Positions 1 through 8,171 are shown, counted from the stretch's first letter. The stretch is DNA of 47,718 nt from Variovorax sp. dw_308 (GCF_019207085.1 NZ_JAATOM010000035.1:1-47718); one strand, 5' to 3'. Made by a program: numbers and translations. The notes: generated by a model not told the origin, from the letters alone.

Positions 1-1
1 C

Positions 2-877
2 CGCATGGGCCAGTACGGGCTCGAACGCTGGCCGGAGCTCCTCGCATCGCTCGCTTCCGCCGTCTTCTTTCAGCGCGAAGGCACGCTGGTGCTGTGGCAT
101 CGGCAGGACGCACCTGAGGCCGTGCGCTTTGCCGGCGTGCTCGCGCGCACGGTGAACGAAGTGCCGGGCTTGCCGGCGATGCAGCGGCTCGATGCCGCCG
201 GCGTCGACGCCATCGAACCCGGCATCGGCAAGCGATTTGCGCAGGGCCTGCTGCTGCCGGGCGAAGGCCAGCTCGACAACCGGCAGTTGCTGGCCGCGCT
301 GCTGGCCTCGCTGCAGGCGCTGCCCAACGTGACGATGCATTGGCACAGCGCACGCGCACCCGATGAATTCGAACCAGGCGCGTCGGAGCGCATCATCGAT
401 TGCCGCGGCCTCGGCGCCAGGCCGCAATGGGCCGCCCTGCGCGGCGTGCGTGGCGAGGTGATCCGCGTGCATGCGCCCGAGGTCAACCTGCGACGGCCGA
501 CGCGCCTCGTGCACCCGCGCTACCCGCTCTACATCGCGCCCAAGCCCGACGGCGTGTTCGTCATCGGCGCCACCGAGATCGAATCCGACGACATGTCGCC
601 CGCCAGCGTGCGGTCCACGCTCGAATTGCTGAGCGCCGCCTATTCGGTGCACAGCGGCTTTGCGGAGGCGCGCATCCTGGAGATCGCGACACAATGCCGC
701 CCCTCGCTGCCCGACAACCTGCCCGCCATTCGCTGGCTGAAGCCGCGCGTGATGCAGGTCAACGGCCTGTACCGTCACGGCTTTCTCATCGCACCCGCGA
801 TGCTGGACACGGCCATCGAACGGCTGGCCACCCGCACGCCGACGCTGGCGTCGCGCTTTGCCCTCGAATCCGAATGA
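2..877 (+). CDS. thiO: Glycine oxidase ThiO, FAD-dependent (5' partial)
   Basis: C-terminal ~290 residues of a DAO-family FAD-dependent amine oxidase. In thiamine synthesis ThiO oxidises glycine to the imine used for the thiazole ring. The reading frame is open to the left edge, and the N-terminal Rossmann GxGxxG motif lies outside the window, so the true start is upstream. Visible family features are the substrate-binding and second FAD-contact regions: the GEGQLDNRQLL stretch, RLVHPRYPLYIAPK, then VIGATEIESDD, and near the end NGLYRHGFLIAPAM, the typical DAO C-terminal FAD segment. The stop overlaps the thiS ATG (ATGA), showing operon organisation with thiS, thiG and thiE, which makes ThiO much more likely than a generic D-amino-acid oxidase. 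thiC, possibly with a TPP riboswitch, would be expected upstream of the window. Confidence 0.85.
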   Translation, partial: RMGQYGLERWPELLASLASAVFFQREGTLVLWHRQDAPEAVRFAGVLARTVNEVPGLPAMQRLDAAGVDAIEPGIGKRFAQGLLLPGEGQLDNRQLLAALLASLQALPNVTMHWHSARAPDEFEPGASERIIDCRGLGARPQWAALRGVRGEVIRVHAPEVNLRRPTRLVHPRYPLYIAPKPDGVFVIGATEIESDDMSPASVRSTLELLSAAYSVHSGFAEARILEIATQCRPSLPDNLPAIRWLKPRVMQVNGLYRHGFLIAPAMLDTAIERLATRTPTLASRFALESE

Positions 878-1071
878 ACATCCTGATCAACGACACACCA
901 CGCGAACTGCCCACCGGCGCCTCGCTGGCCGACGCCATCGCGCTGCTGGCGCCGGCGCCACCCTTCGCCGCCGCGGTCAACAAGCAATTCGTGCCGCGTT
1001 CCGGTTACGCCGCCCGCACATTGCAGGACGACGACCTGGTCGAAGTGATCCGTCCAGTGACCGGCGGCTGA
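874..1071 (+). CDS. thiS: Sulfur carrier protein ThiS
   Basis: 65-residue ubiquitin-like protein beginning MNILINDTPRELP and ending in the diagnostic Gly-Gly (VIRPVTGG), which is adenylated and thiocarboxylated to deliver sulfur to ThiG. Length matches the family (about 65-70 aa). The ATG overlaps the thiO stop, implying translational coupling. It is immediately followed by thiG, its functional partner. Confidence 0.93.
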   Translation: MNILINDTPRELPTGASLADAIALLAPAPPFAAAVNKQFVPRSGYAARTLQDDDLVEVIRPVTGG

Positions 1072-1106
1072 CAAAACCCAAAAGCAGCGCCATGAAGAGA
1101 GACTCC

Positions 1107-1904
1107 ATGAATACCGACGACCCGCTGGTCCTCTACGGCCAGACCTTCCACAGCCGCCTGCTCCTGGGCACCGCGCGCTACCCCTCGCCCGACGTGCTCG
1201 AAGCGGCCGTCAGGCGGGCCCGCCCCGCGATGCTGACCGCCTCCCTCCGGCGCCAGACCGCAGCACCTTCGGACCGCCATGACAACGGCTTCTGGGACTT
1301 GCTGCGCCGGCTCGACGTGCCGGTGCTGCCCAACACCGCCGGCTGCCACAGCGTGCAGGAAGTGATCGCGACCGCGCAGATGGCACGCGAGCTGTTCGAG
1401 ACGCCGTGGATCAAGCTCGAGCTGATCGGTGACGACTACACCCTGCAGCCCGACACGCTCAATCTCGTCGATGCCGCTTCGCAGCTCATCCGCGACGGCT
1501 TCCAGGTGCTGCCCTATTGCACCGAAGACCTGGTGCTGTGCCAACGCCTCGTCGATGTCGGCTGCCAGGCCGTCATGCCCTGGGCCGCGCCCATCGGCAC
1601 CGGCCGTGGCCCGGTCAACCCCTATGCGCTGCAACTGCTGCGCGAGCGGCTCGACGTGCCGATGCTGGTCGACGCCGGCCTGGGCCTGCCTTCGCATGCC
1701 TGCCAGGTCATGGAATGGGGCTACGACGGCGTGCTGTTGAACACCGCCGTTGCATTGGCGCAAGACCCGGTCGCGATGGCCGGCGCCTTTGCGGATGCGG
1801 TGCAAGCCGGCCGCGCCGCGCATCGGGCCGGCGCGATGTCCGCACAAGAGTCCGCCCAGCCGAGCACGCCCGTGCTGGGCACACCCTTTTGGCACCAGTC
1901 ATGA
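1107..1904 (+). CDS. thiG: Thiazole synthase ThiG
   Basis: 265-residue TIM-barrel enzyme that condenses 1-deoxy-xylulose-5-phosphate, dehydroglycine and ThiS-thiocarboxylate into the thiazole phosphate. Family motifs are visible: LVLYGQTFHSRLLLGTARYPS near the start, LPNTAGCHSVQEV, WIKLELIGD (region of the Schiff-base lysine), VMPWAAPIGTGRG, and VDAGLGLPSHACQVMEWGYDGVLLNTA near the C terminus. I chose the ATG at 1107 because AAGAGAG lies just upstream; an in-frame ATG at 1092 is the alternative and would add five residues. The stop overlaps the thiE start (ATGA). Part of thiO-thiS-thiG-thiE. Confidence 0.93.
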   Translation: MNTDDPLVLYGQTFHSRLLLGTARYPSPDVLEAAVRRARPAMLTASLRRQTAAPSDRHDNGFWDLLRRLDVPVLPNTAGCHSVQEVIATAQMARELFETPWIKLELIGDDYTLQPDTLNLVDAASQLIRDGFQVLPYCTEDLVLCQRLVDVGCQAVMPWAAPIGTGRGPVNPYALQLLRERLDVPMLVDAGLGLPSHACQVMEWGYDGVLLNTAVALAQDPVAMAGAFADAVQAGRAAHRAGAMSAQESAQPSTPVLGTPFWHQS

Positions 1905-2785
1905 CCGCTCCTTCCGCGCAAGCCATCTTCGACGCCCACACCGGGCGCTTCGGCGCCGCCATCGGCGACCTCACGCCATCCTTCACGCGCGACGAGCCCG
2001 TCTACCGCGCCGCCAAGGAAGCCTGCCTTCGCCTCGGCTTCATCGAAAGCGACGCCGAATGCCTCGGGCAGGCCTGGCAGGCCCGCAGCGCGCGACTGGG
2101 CTTCGATGCCACCGCCTGGCCCGAAGACCCGGTCGACTTCGGCTTCCACCCCTGGCCGCGCGACAACGCCTTCGCGCCCTGCCCCAAGGCCCTCGGCCTC
2201 TATGCCGTGCTGCCCGATGCCGCCTGGGTCGGTCGCATGGCGCGCGCCGGCGTGCCCACGGTGCAACTGCGCTTCAAGTCCGACGACCCCCAGGCGGTCC
2301 AGCGTGAAGTGCGCGCAGCCATCGACGCGGTCGCGGGCACGTCCTCGCTGCTGTTCATCAACGACCACTGGCAAGTCGCCGTCGACGCGGGCGCCTACGG
2401 CGTCCACCTCGGGCAGGAAGACATCGACGAGGCGAATCTCGACGCCATCCGCGCCGCCGGCCTGCGTCTGGGCCTCAGCACCCACGGCTATGCGGAGATG
2501 CTTCGCGTCGATGCCCTCAGCCCCAGCTACATCGCGATGGGCGCCGTGTTCCCGACCACGCTCAAGCGCATGCCCACCGCGCCGCAAGGACCGACGCGCC
2601 TGGCCGCCTATGCGCGCCTCCTGCGCGACTATCCGCTGGTTGCCATCGGTGGCATCGATCTCGGCAGGCTGCCCGAGGTGCTGCAAAGCGGCGTTGGCTC
2701 GGTGGCCGTGGTGCGTGCGCTGGTGGCGGCGGCATCGCCGGAGACGGAGGTCGAGCGCTTCCAGCGGGCGCTGGAAAACTGCTAG
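1901..2785 (+). CDS. thiE: Thiamine-phosphate synthase ThiE with N-terminal extension
   Basis: 294 residues. The C-terminal ~200 residues carry ThiE motifs: VQLRFKSDD (HMP-PP/phosphate region), LFINDHWQVAVDAGAYGVHLGQED, GLSTHGYAEM, MGAVFPTTLKRMPT (the usual FPTxTK element) and VAIGGIDL. ThiE couples HMP-PP with thiazole phosphate to give thiamine phosphate. Typical ThiE proteins are about 210 aa, so the first ~95 residues are extra. That region (with FGFHPWPRDNAF) has no motif I recognise and could be a structural extension or an additional domain. The start overlaps the thiG stop. Last recognisable gene of the thi operon; a 98-bp gap follows. Confidence 0.87.
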   Translation: MTAPSAQAIFDAHTGRFGAAIGDLTPSFTRDEPVYRAAKEACLRLGFIESDAECLGQAWQARSARLGFDATAWPEDPVDFGFHPWPRDNAFAPCPKALGLYAVLPDAAWVGRMARAGVPTVQLRFKSDDPQAVQREVRAAIDAVAGTSSLLFINDHWQVAVDAGAYGVHLGQEDIDEANLDAIRAAGLRLGLSTHGYAEMLRVDALSPSYIAMGAVFPTTLKRMPTAPQGPTRLAAYARLLRDYPLVAIGGIDLGRLPEVLQSGVGSVAVVRALVAAASPETEVERFQRALENC

Positions 2786-2883
2786 AGCAGTTGCCCTAAC
2801 TATCGACAGGATCTAGCTTTTTCCGACTAGTCCTTTGGAGGGAACATACGTCCATTCCAAACAACTCCTCACAGGACAAGACC

Positions 2884-3411
2884 ATGTCGAACCAATCCCT
2901 CGCTACCGTTGCCACCCACGTCGTCGACCAGTACAGCGCTGCTGGCAAGACCCTGAACCAAGCCTACCGCGCCACCGTCGAGCGCGTGCTCGGCAACGCC
3001 AAGAGCCGCTTCGTCACGGCGCTGGAAGCCCGTTCGCTGCCCTTGGTCAACGACCAGGTCAAGTCGGACCTCGTGAACGCGCAAGACGTGCTGGCCGGCT
3101 TCATGCTCAAGGGCGTGCAAACCGCCTACGACCGCGCTGACCAAGCCATCGACGCGATCGCCACGCGCGCCAACAGCGGCATCCAGTCGGTCGACAGCAC
3201 CATTGCTCGCGTCGAATCCGCTTTCAAGATCGGCAACCTCGACGCAGTGCGCGCCCTGTGCGCACCGGCCGCCACGCTGGCTTCGCAAGTCGCCGACAAG
3301 ATCGCCGAAGGCGCCAAGGCCCTCGAAGCCCGCATCGGCTCGGTCGTTGAGCAAGGCACGGAAGTCGCCGTCGTCGCCAAGCCGGCCCGCCGCGCCGTTC
3401 GCAAGGCCTGA
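2884..3411 (+). CDS. Phasin-like protein (175 aa, family uncertain)
   Basis: Alanine/valine-rich, predicted all-helical 175-residue protein without signal peptide or membrane segment. It ends in a basic tail (AKPARRAVRKA), a pattern common in PHA-granule-associated or nucleoid-binding phasin relatives. The amphipathic helices (KTLNQAYRATVERVLGNAK, VQTAYDRADQAIDAIATRA, ASQVADKIAEGAKALEARI) resemble phasins, which coat polyhydroxyalkanoate granules. I cannot assign a specific family from sequence alone. Context supports the reading: 57 bp downstream is a PhaI-type phasin, then a PhaD-like TetR regulator. Confidence 0.6.
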   Translation: MSNQSLATVATHVVDQYSAAGKTLNQAYRATVERVLGNAKSRFVTALEARSLPLVNDQVKSDLVNAQDVLAGFMLKGVQTAYDRADQAIDAIATRANSGIQSVDSTIARVESAFKIGNLDAVRALCAPAATLASQVADKIAEGAKALEARIGSVVEQGTEVAVVAKPARRAVRKA

Positions 3412-3468
3412 GTCCTGATAGGCTGCATGCCTGCGCCCTGAATTCCTGGGGCCCACACGAAAGTTCGC

Positions 3469-3915
3469 ATGCCCTCGCCCGCCAAGAAAACTGCTGCATC
3501 CAGGAGCCCCAGGCCGAAGACCACCGCCGCGGACGACGCGCGCAAGGTCAAGGCCAGCGAGCCGGCGGCAGATGCAGCGGGCGGATCAAGCGAGAACCTG
3601 CTGACCGTGGGCCTCAAGGTGCTTGGCGACGCGCGCAACCACCAGAACCGGGTCGTCGAGTCGCTGCTCGGCATTCCCAAGGGCACGCCCACCGGGACGC
3701 GCCCGGCCGGCAAGAAGACCCCGCTCGATACGCTGGGCGACACCCTCGGCTTTCGCAAGCTCGAGGACGTGTTCGACCAGCGCATCGCCGCCGCCCTGGT
3801 GCGGCTCGGCATTCCCTCCGCTGAAGAATTGGCCAGCTTGCGCAGGCAGGTGAACCAACTGATCGAAGAGCGCGACAAGGCGCTCGCGCAGGCGCAACCC
3901 CGCCGCAAACGCTGA
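3469..3915 (+). CDS. PhaI/PhaF-type phasin family protein
   Basis: 148 residues. The first ~45 are Lys/Ala/Pro-rich and basic. The middle and C-terminal part carries the polyhydroxyalkanoate granule-associated (PF05597-type) signature LEDVFDQRIAAALVRLGIPS followed by a predicted coiled coil (LASLRRQVNQLIEERDKAL) and a basic end (RRKR). Such proteins bind PHA granules and sometimes DNA. It lies between another phasin-like gene and a TetR regulator, matching the usual phaD/phaF/phaI neighbourhood, although no PHA synthase is in view. An in-frame ATG at 3427 (the ATG in 'gcatgcctg') lies upstream but lacks a good ribosome-binding site. Confidence 0.7.
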   Translation: MPSPAKKTAASRSPRPKTTAADDARKVKASEPAADAAGGSSENLLTVGLKVLGDARNHQNRVVESLLGIPKGTPTGTRPAGKKTPLDTLGDTLGFRKLEDVFDQRIAAALVRLGIPSAEELASLRRQVNQLIEERDKALAQAQPRRKR

Positions 3916-3947
3916 CCTCCTGCGACGCGCATCGCGCCGGTATCGCT

Positions 3948-4583
3948 GTGGCCAGTTCCAACACCCGTGAACGGATTCTCCAGACGAGTCTGGCGTTGTT
4001 CAACGCGCACGGCTTGCCCTCGGTGTCCACGCACCGCATTGCCGCTGAAATGGGCATCAGCACCGGCAACCTTCACTATCACTTCAAGACCAAGCGACTG
4101 ATCGTCGAATGGTTGTTCCGGCGTTTCGACGACAGGCTCGCAACCATCGACGAAGCCGGCGTCGGCGTCCGCGCGATCGACGACCTGTGGCTGGCGCTGC
4201 ACCTGCGCTTCGAGGCCATCAACGAATACCGCTTCGTCTATCGCGACATGGCCCACCTCGAGAGCGAGTATCCCGAGACTGCCGCCAAGTCCCGAGCCTT
4301 GATGGCGCGCAACCTGCTGAACTCCCGCGCGCTGTGCGAGAACCTCGCTGCCCTGGGCGTCATCAAAGCGACCGCCGACGAGGCCGAGATGCTGGCGCTG
4401 CAGATCGTCTTCACGACCACCTGCTGGCTGTCGTTCGAGCGGCTGGTCACGCAAAATGCGGCTTCGACCCAACCGTCCGACACCGGACTCGCCGCCTACT
4501 ACACGCTGACCTTGCTCACGCCCTATGTCGACCCGCAGTCACGGGCGTACCTCGACTACCTGCGTTCCAAGTACGTGCAATAG
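3948..4583 (+). CDS. TetR-family regulator, PhaD-like
   Basis: 211 residues, starting at a GTG. The N-terminal TetR DNA-binding domain is clear: RERILQTSLALFNAHG, then the helix-turn-helix THRIAAEMGISTGNLHYHF (about residues 25-45), followed by an all-helical ligand/dimer domain. The spelling 'LFN..G..SVST..IA.E.GIS.GNL.YHF' resembles Pseudomonas PhaD, which activates phasin genes in response to PHA-related metabolites. It lies 32 bp after the PhaI-type phasin and 28 bp before an alpha/beta hydrolase, probably in one transcription unit. Target and ligand are inferred only from context. Confidence 0.8.
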   Translation: MASSNTRERILQTSLALFNAHGLPSVSTHRIAAEMGISTGNLHYHFKTKRLIVEWLFRRFDDRLATIDEAGVGVRAIDDLWLALHLRFEAINEYRFVYRDMAHLESEYPETAAKSRALMARNLLNSRALCENLAALGVIKATADEAEMLALQIVFTTTCWLSFERLVTQNAASTQPSDTGLAAYYTLTLLTPYVDPQSRAYLDYLRSKYVQ

Positions 4584-4611
4584 CAACGCTGTTCCTGACC
4601 ACAGGAGTTCC

Positions 4612-5388
4612 ATGGCCCGCACCGTTTCCCCGTCCACCATCGCACCGCCTTCGCGTTTCCTGCAGATCGCCGAACTGCGCGCGGGCTGGGAGCTGGGCGC
4701 TACCTTGTCGCTCTGGCCGCTGCTCAAGCTCGCGCCCAAGGGCGACGGACATCCGGTGCTCGTCCTGCCCGGTCTGGGCGCCGGCGACCGGTCGACGCAG
4801 TTGCTGCGCCGGTACCTTCGCGGGCGCGGATACGACGTGCATGGCTGGGGCCTGGGGCGCAACCTCGGTCCGCGCGAAGGCGTCGAAGCCGGCATGTTCA
4901 AGCTGCTCGAATCCCTGCGCGAAAAAGCCGATCGCAAGGTCAGCCTCGTAGGATGGAGCCTCGGCGGCGCTTACGCGCGCCTGCTGGCCACCAAGCGGCC
5001 TGACCTGGTGCGCAGCGTCATCACGCTCGGCAGCCCTTTCGCCGGCGGCCCGCGTTCGACGAACGCATGGCATATCTACGAAGACGTCAGCGGGCAGAGT
5101 TCGGACGACCAGACCCGCATGAAGCATGTGCGCCCCACGCCGCCTGTCCCGACCACTTCGATCTTCAGCCGCAGCGATGGTGTCGTCGCCTGGCGAGGCA
5201 GTCTTGAAAAGACCGGCCCCGCCGCGGAAAACATCGAGGTCTTCGCAAGCCACGTCGGCCTGGGGGCCAATCCTTCGGTGCTGTATGCCGTTGCAGATCG
5301 GCTCGCACAACCAGAGGGCGCCTGGAAGCCCTTCACCCGAAAGGCGCTTGGCGCGCTGATCTATCCCAACCCGCAACGCCGGCTCTGA
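4612..5388 (+). CDS. Alpha/beta hydrolase (lipase/esterase-like)
   Basis: 258 residues. Alpha/beta-hydrolase fold with PVLVLPGLGAGD (oxyanion region, about residues 48-59), the nucleophile elbow GWSLGG (residues 114-119, Ser116), a candidate acid in IFSRSDGVV and a candidate base in ASHVGLG. The nucleophile is Ser, not the Cys of PHA synthases, so this is a hydrolase, plausibly acting on lipid or PHA-derived esters. No signal peptide is evident, so a cytoplasmic location is expected. A good ribosome-binding site (AGGAG) precedes the ATG. It follows the phasin/TetR genes directly, suggesting a role in granule turnover; substrate unknown. Confidence 0.75.
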   Translation: MARTVSPSTIAPPSRFLQIAELRAGWELGATLSLWPLLKLAPKGDGHPVLVLPGLGAGDRSTQLLRRYLRGRGYDVHGWGLGRNLGPREGVEAGMFKLLESLREKADRKVSLVGWSLGGAYARLLATKRPDLVRSVITLGSPFAGGPRSTNAWHIYEDVSGQSSDDQTRMKHVRPTPPVPTTSIFSRSDGVVAWRGSLEKTGPAAENIEVFASHVGLGANPSVLYAVADRLAQPEGAWKPFTRKALGALIYPNPQRRL

Positions 5389-5403
5389 CGCCCGCGCGAC
5401 GGC

Positions 5404-5583
5404 TCACTTGATGCCGAGGTAGTCGCGGATGTCTTGCAGCGATTCGCCCGCGGCCGCCACTGCATAGCGCAGTTGCATCTCTGACACGCCGAATTCACGG
5501 GTCCAAAAGAGGATGTGCCGAGGCTCGGTGACGTCGATGAACGACGGGGTGGAATGCGTCGCGTTTTCCGTGGAAGGCGTCAT
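5404..5583 (-). CDS. Small DUF3606 protein (59 aa)
   Basis: Short ORF converging on the upstream hydrolase gene. The core W-x5-FGVSEMQLRYAVAAAGESLQDIRDYLG matches DUF3606, a family of ~60-aa proteins of unknown function common in Proteobacteria. I chose the ATG at 5583 because a GGAG lies a few bases upstream and the conserved region starts soon after; the frame is open further upstream but without family similarity. Likely cytoplasmic. No functional inference is possible beyond the family name. Confidence 0.7.
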   Translation of the reverse strand: MTPSTENATHSTPSFIDVTEPRHILFWTREFGVSEMQLRYAVAAAGESLQDIRDYLGIK

Positions 5584-5683
5584 GGTGATCTCCGTGGAGG
5601 ATGAACGGAGGGTGCCCGCGGCGCTCATGCGGCGTGCCGGAAAAAGCCGCATCCGGATGCAGGAAGCCAGCGACAGCGGAATG

Positions 5684-5716
5684 AAAAAGCCTGCTGTCTG
5701 ATGGAGCAGCAGGCTT
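5684..5716 (-). terminator. Rho-independent terminator downstream of the esterase gene
   Basis: Perfect 10-bp stem AAGCCTGCTG/CAGCAGGCTT with a 10-nt loop, followed on the minus strand by a short U tract. It lies 67 bp after the esterase stop and separates it from the DUF3606 gene. Confidence 0.8.
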
Positions 5717-5783
5717 GTCTTGTGGGCTTTTCGACCTGGGTGTCGCACCGGCGTCGACCTTGCGCCGGCCGGTGTTCAAGCCC

Positions 5784-6758
5784 TCACGCAGGGGCCGTTG
5801 CGGTTTCCTTTGAACTAGTCGCTGACGTAGTGATATGCCTCACGAAGGCCTCCACCTGATTCATTGAGGCCTGCGATTCATTAAGGAACTTGGCGACCTG
5901 GAACACGTGCGGCAGGTCGTGCCAGATGGAGATTTCGGCACTGCCGCCCGCCGCCCGGACCTTTTCCACGAAGCGGCGCGAATCGTCGAGCAGCAGTTCG
6001 CTATCGCTCACCTGCATGAGCAAGGGAGGCAGCCCATGCAATTCGCCGTAGAGGGGCGAGACCCACGGGTGGTTCACCTGCGAGGGGTCCGTCAAGTAGA
6101 ACTCCTGGATGTAGGCAGCAGCCTTCGGCATGAACATCACGTCCTTCAACGCATTCATGCGCACCGAATCGCCCGTGAATGCCAGGTCGGTCGCGGCTGA
6201 AAACGTGAAGGCACAGGCCGGCATTGGCAGGCCCTCGTCGCGCGCGCGCAGCAAGGTTGCCAATGTCAGGTTTCCGCCCGCGGAATCCCCGGCAATCACG
6301 AACTGCAAGGGCGATATCCCTTGCGCGAGGACATGCTTGTACGCGGCCAGGCAATCGTCCGAACCCAAGGGAAAGCGGAATTCGGGCGCCAGCCGGTAGT
6401 CGGGCAAGAACACGCGTGCCTCGAGTTGTTGGGCCAGGCGACGCGCAAGCCCGCGATACAGGCGCGGCGCGCGCGTGATCCAGGCGCCGCCGTGCAAGTA
6501 AAGCAAGACCCGCTTGGGCGCGATGCCGACCGGCTCGAACCATTCGCCTTCGCAATGCTGGGGAATGAATTCGGGCCGGCCCGGCATGGCGTCCCGCGCG
6601 GGCAGCCGCTTGCTCAACTGGTCCACGAGATGCTGCATGTCCGCTGCCGTGAGATTGGGGCGCTCCCACAGGGGGCGGGCCCGCTTGCGCAGCATCCAGT
6701 TGAAAGCCTTGCGCTTCATCCAGCCCCAGACGCTGTTCCCCGTATCAGATTGCTGCAT
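5784..6758 (-). CDS. HSL-family alpha/beta hydrolase (esterase/acetylhydrolase)
   Basis: 324 residues with the hormone-sensitive-lipase family hallmarks: oxyanion motif HGGAW (about residues 89-93), DYRLAPE, nucleophile elbow GDSAGG (157-162, Ser159), a C-terminal acid near SDSELLLDD and a base in WHDLPHVFQ. It hydrolyses short- or medium-chain esters; the natural substrate is unknown. No signal peptide; the basic N terminus (MKRKAFNWMLRKRARP) is amphipathic. The ATG at 6758 was chosen for the GGAGAG upstream; the frame is open further but that part is not family-like. Monocistronic, with its own terminator downstream. Confidence 0.82.
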   Translation of the reverse strand: MQQSDTGNSVWGWMKRKAFNWMLRKRARPLWERPNLTAADMQHLVDQLSKRLPARDAMPGRPEFIPQHCEGEWFEPVGIAPKRVLLYLHGGAWITRAPRLYRGLARRLAQQLEARVFLPDYRLAPEFRFPLGSDDCLAAYKHVLAQGISPLQFVIAGDSAGGNLTLATLLRARDEGLPMPACAFTFSAATDLAFTGDSVRMNALKDVMFMPKAAAYIQEFYLTDPSQVNHPWVSPLYGELHGLPPLLMQVSDSELLLDDSRRFVEKVRAAGGSAEISIWHDLPHVFQVAKFLNESQASMNQVEAFVRHITTSATSSKETATAPA

Positions 6759-7190
6759 TTGCCTGCACTCTCCATGAATGATTTGTGACACGGAGGCGCA
6801 CCGCCCCGTGACGCGCGGCTGCCCGGGGCGACGAACAAGCCTTGACCTCGCCCGCGCAACAAACCAGAGGTTCGTCAAGCATGAGCGTGAGTGAAGCGTT
6901 GTACCGATGGTTGACAGCGGAATTGAACACGGCTTTCCTCTCCTTGGACCATGAAATCAGGTTGTATTGCGCCGGCGGCGTCCGTGCGTTGGGACCCCTC
7001 CTGTCCGGCAGGCGTGACAGTGCCGAAAGTGTAGGGTTGTTTTGTGCCAATCCAAACCAGCAAGCGTGGGCTTAGGTATTAAATTGGGAGTGCTCGGCCT
7101 GCGCCGAGTGGAAGCGACCACAGGTACGGTGCTTTTCAGCGACCCCGCGAAGAGGCGCAAGGCGTATCACGAGATGAGCCATTCGCAATT
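6759..7190. other. Intergenic stretch without a supported gene
   Basis: About 430 bp between the esterase start and the tRNA terminator. Short ORFs on both strands have no recognisable motif, no convincing ribosome-binding site and overlap each other. I see no tRNA, repeat or hairpin here. It probably holds the esterase promoter, but I could not place it with confidence. Confidence 0.5.
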
Positions 7191-7191
7191 G

Positions 7192-7226
7192 AAAATGCCC
7201 CGCTACCAATTAGATAGCGGGGCATT
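7192..7226 (-). terminator. Rho-independent terminator after tRNA-Asn
   Basis: Twelve-bp perfect stem (AATGCCCCGCTA with TAGCGGGGCATT) around a 9-nt loop, followed on the minus strand by a TTTTC run. It sits 23 bp downstream of the tRNA 3' end. Confidence 0.9.
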
Positions 7227-7248
7227 CAAGAACCACAGGGGTTTGTCT

Positions 7249-7324
7249 TGGCTCCTCGACCTGGGCTCGAACCAGGGACCTACGGATTAACAGTCCGGCG
7301 CTCTACCAACTGAGCTATCGAGGA
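7249..7324 (-). tRNA. tRNA-Asn (anticodon GTT), CCA encoded
   Basis: 76-nt cloverleaf on the minus strand. The 7-bp acceptor stem is TCCTCGA/TCGAGGA, discriminator G, with a genomically encoded CCA. The D-arm contains AGCTCAGTTGGTAGAGC. The anticodon loop reads GTT (Asn). The T-arm contains the GGTTCGAGCC loop sequence. It is flanked by a near-consensus promoter and a strong terminator. Confidence 0.97.
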
Positions 7325-7341
7325 ATATTGTTGAGCCTCAA

Positions 7342-7371
7342 ATTATAGCGTGCTTTTTCGGGCTCTCACAA
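7342..7371 (-). promoter_or_regulatory. Sigma-70 promoter of tRNA-Asn
   Basis: On the minus strand: -35 TTGTGA, 18-bp spacer, -10 TATAAT (perfect consensus). Predicted start is about 10 nt before the tRNA 5' end. It lies between the pobR stop and the tRNA. Confidence 0.8.
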
Positions 7372-7375
7372 CAAC

Positions 7376-8146
7376 TCACAAAATCGCGCGAACTTCTCGC
7401 GCCGCTTCAAACAAAAGTGGCAGCAGTTCGTGCTGCAGCCGGGACGCCGGACGCGGTCCGCCCGGAAGCACCACGTTGAGTGCTGCAACGGTATGGCCCT
7501 GCATGTTGCGCAGCGGAACCGCCATCGCCTGCACGCCAAGTTCGTGCTCCTCGGTGGCAATGCAATAGTCATCGGCGCGCACTTGTGCAATGCGCCGGCG
7601 CAGCGCCGCGATCCGTGTGAGCGTGTGCGGTGTCAGCCGGGGCAGCGAGCGCCCCTTGAGCCACGCACCGAGGCTCGCCGCGCTCATTGACGCAAGCAAC
7701 ACACAACCTGTCGATGTCGCGTGCACAGGCAGGCGCGCACCCAGGTGCAATCCGTAGGCCAACGCGCGTGTCGGCGCGCCGTAGCTGCCACTGCGCGCAA
7801 CGATGACCACCTCCTCCCCGTCCAGCACCACGGCGGAAAACGACTCATGCGTCTGCGCGGCCAGGCGGTTGAGCGTGGGCTGCAATGCGCGCGGCAGCCG
7901 CGACGATGCCAGGTAGCTCCCCGAAAACCGCAGCACTTTCGGCGACATCCAGAAATAGCTGCCGTCGGTCTCCAGGTAGCCCAGGTGCGTCAATGTCAGC
8001 AGATGGCGCCGGGCCGCCGCGCGCGTCAGCCCGGCGCGCGCGGCCGCGAGCGTCGCATTGAGGCGCTGCCGTTCCGTGTCGAAGCTCTCCAGCACCGCCA
8101 TGCCCTTGGCGATGCCTTCGATGAAATCGGGTTTGGCGATGGTCAC
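7376..8146 (-). CDS. pobR: IclR-family regulator PobR
   Basis: About 256 residues: N-terminal winged helix (GIAKGMAVLESFDTERQRLNA, LTRAAARRHLLTLTHLGYLE) and an IclR effector domain. It resembles the PcaU/PcaR/PobR branch of IclR proteins, which activate aromatic catabolic genes. It is divergent from pobA (4-hydroxybenzoate hydroxylase), the classic arrangement in which PobR with 4-hydroxybenzoate activates pobA. The start is uncertain. GTG at 8146 has AAGG upstream and leaves a pair of operator-like palindromes outside the coding region. ATG at 8179 has no ribosome-binding site and would overlap the first palindrome, so I prefer 8146. Confidence 0.87.
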   Translation of the reverse strand: MTIAKPDFIEGIAKGMAVLESFDTERQRLNATLAAARAGLTRAAARRHLLTLTHLGYLETDGSYFWMSPKVLRFSGSYLASSRLPRALQPTLNRLAAQTHESFSAVVLDGEEVVIVARSGSYGAPTRALAYGLHLGARLPVHATSTGCVLLASMSAASLGAWLKGRSLPRLTPHTLTRIAALRRRIAQVRADDYCIATEEHELGVQAMAVPLRNMQGHTVAALNVVLPGGPRPASRLQHELLPLLFEAAREVRAIL

Positions 8147-8171
8147 TCGGTTGCCTTGATCGACTTGCTGC

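Noticed and set aside
2786..2830. Terminator after thiE (CTAGA...TCTAG then TTTTT)
   Set aside because: Only a 5-bp weak stem around a long loop; not convincing as a Rho-independent terminator.
7042..7290. 82-codon plus-strand ORF overlapping the tRNA region
   Set aside because: It reads through the tRNA-Asn terminator and tRNA gene on the opposite strand and has no family similarity.
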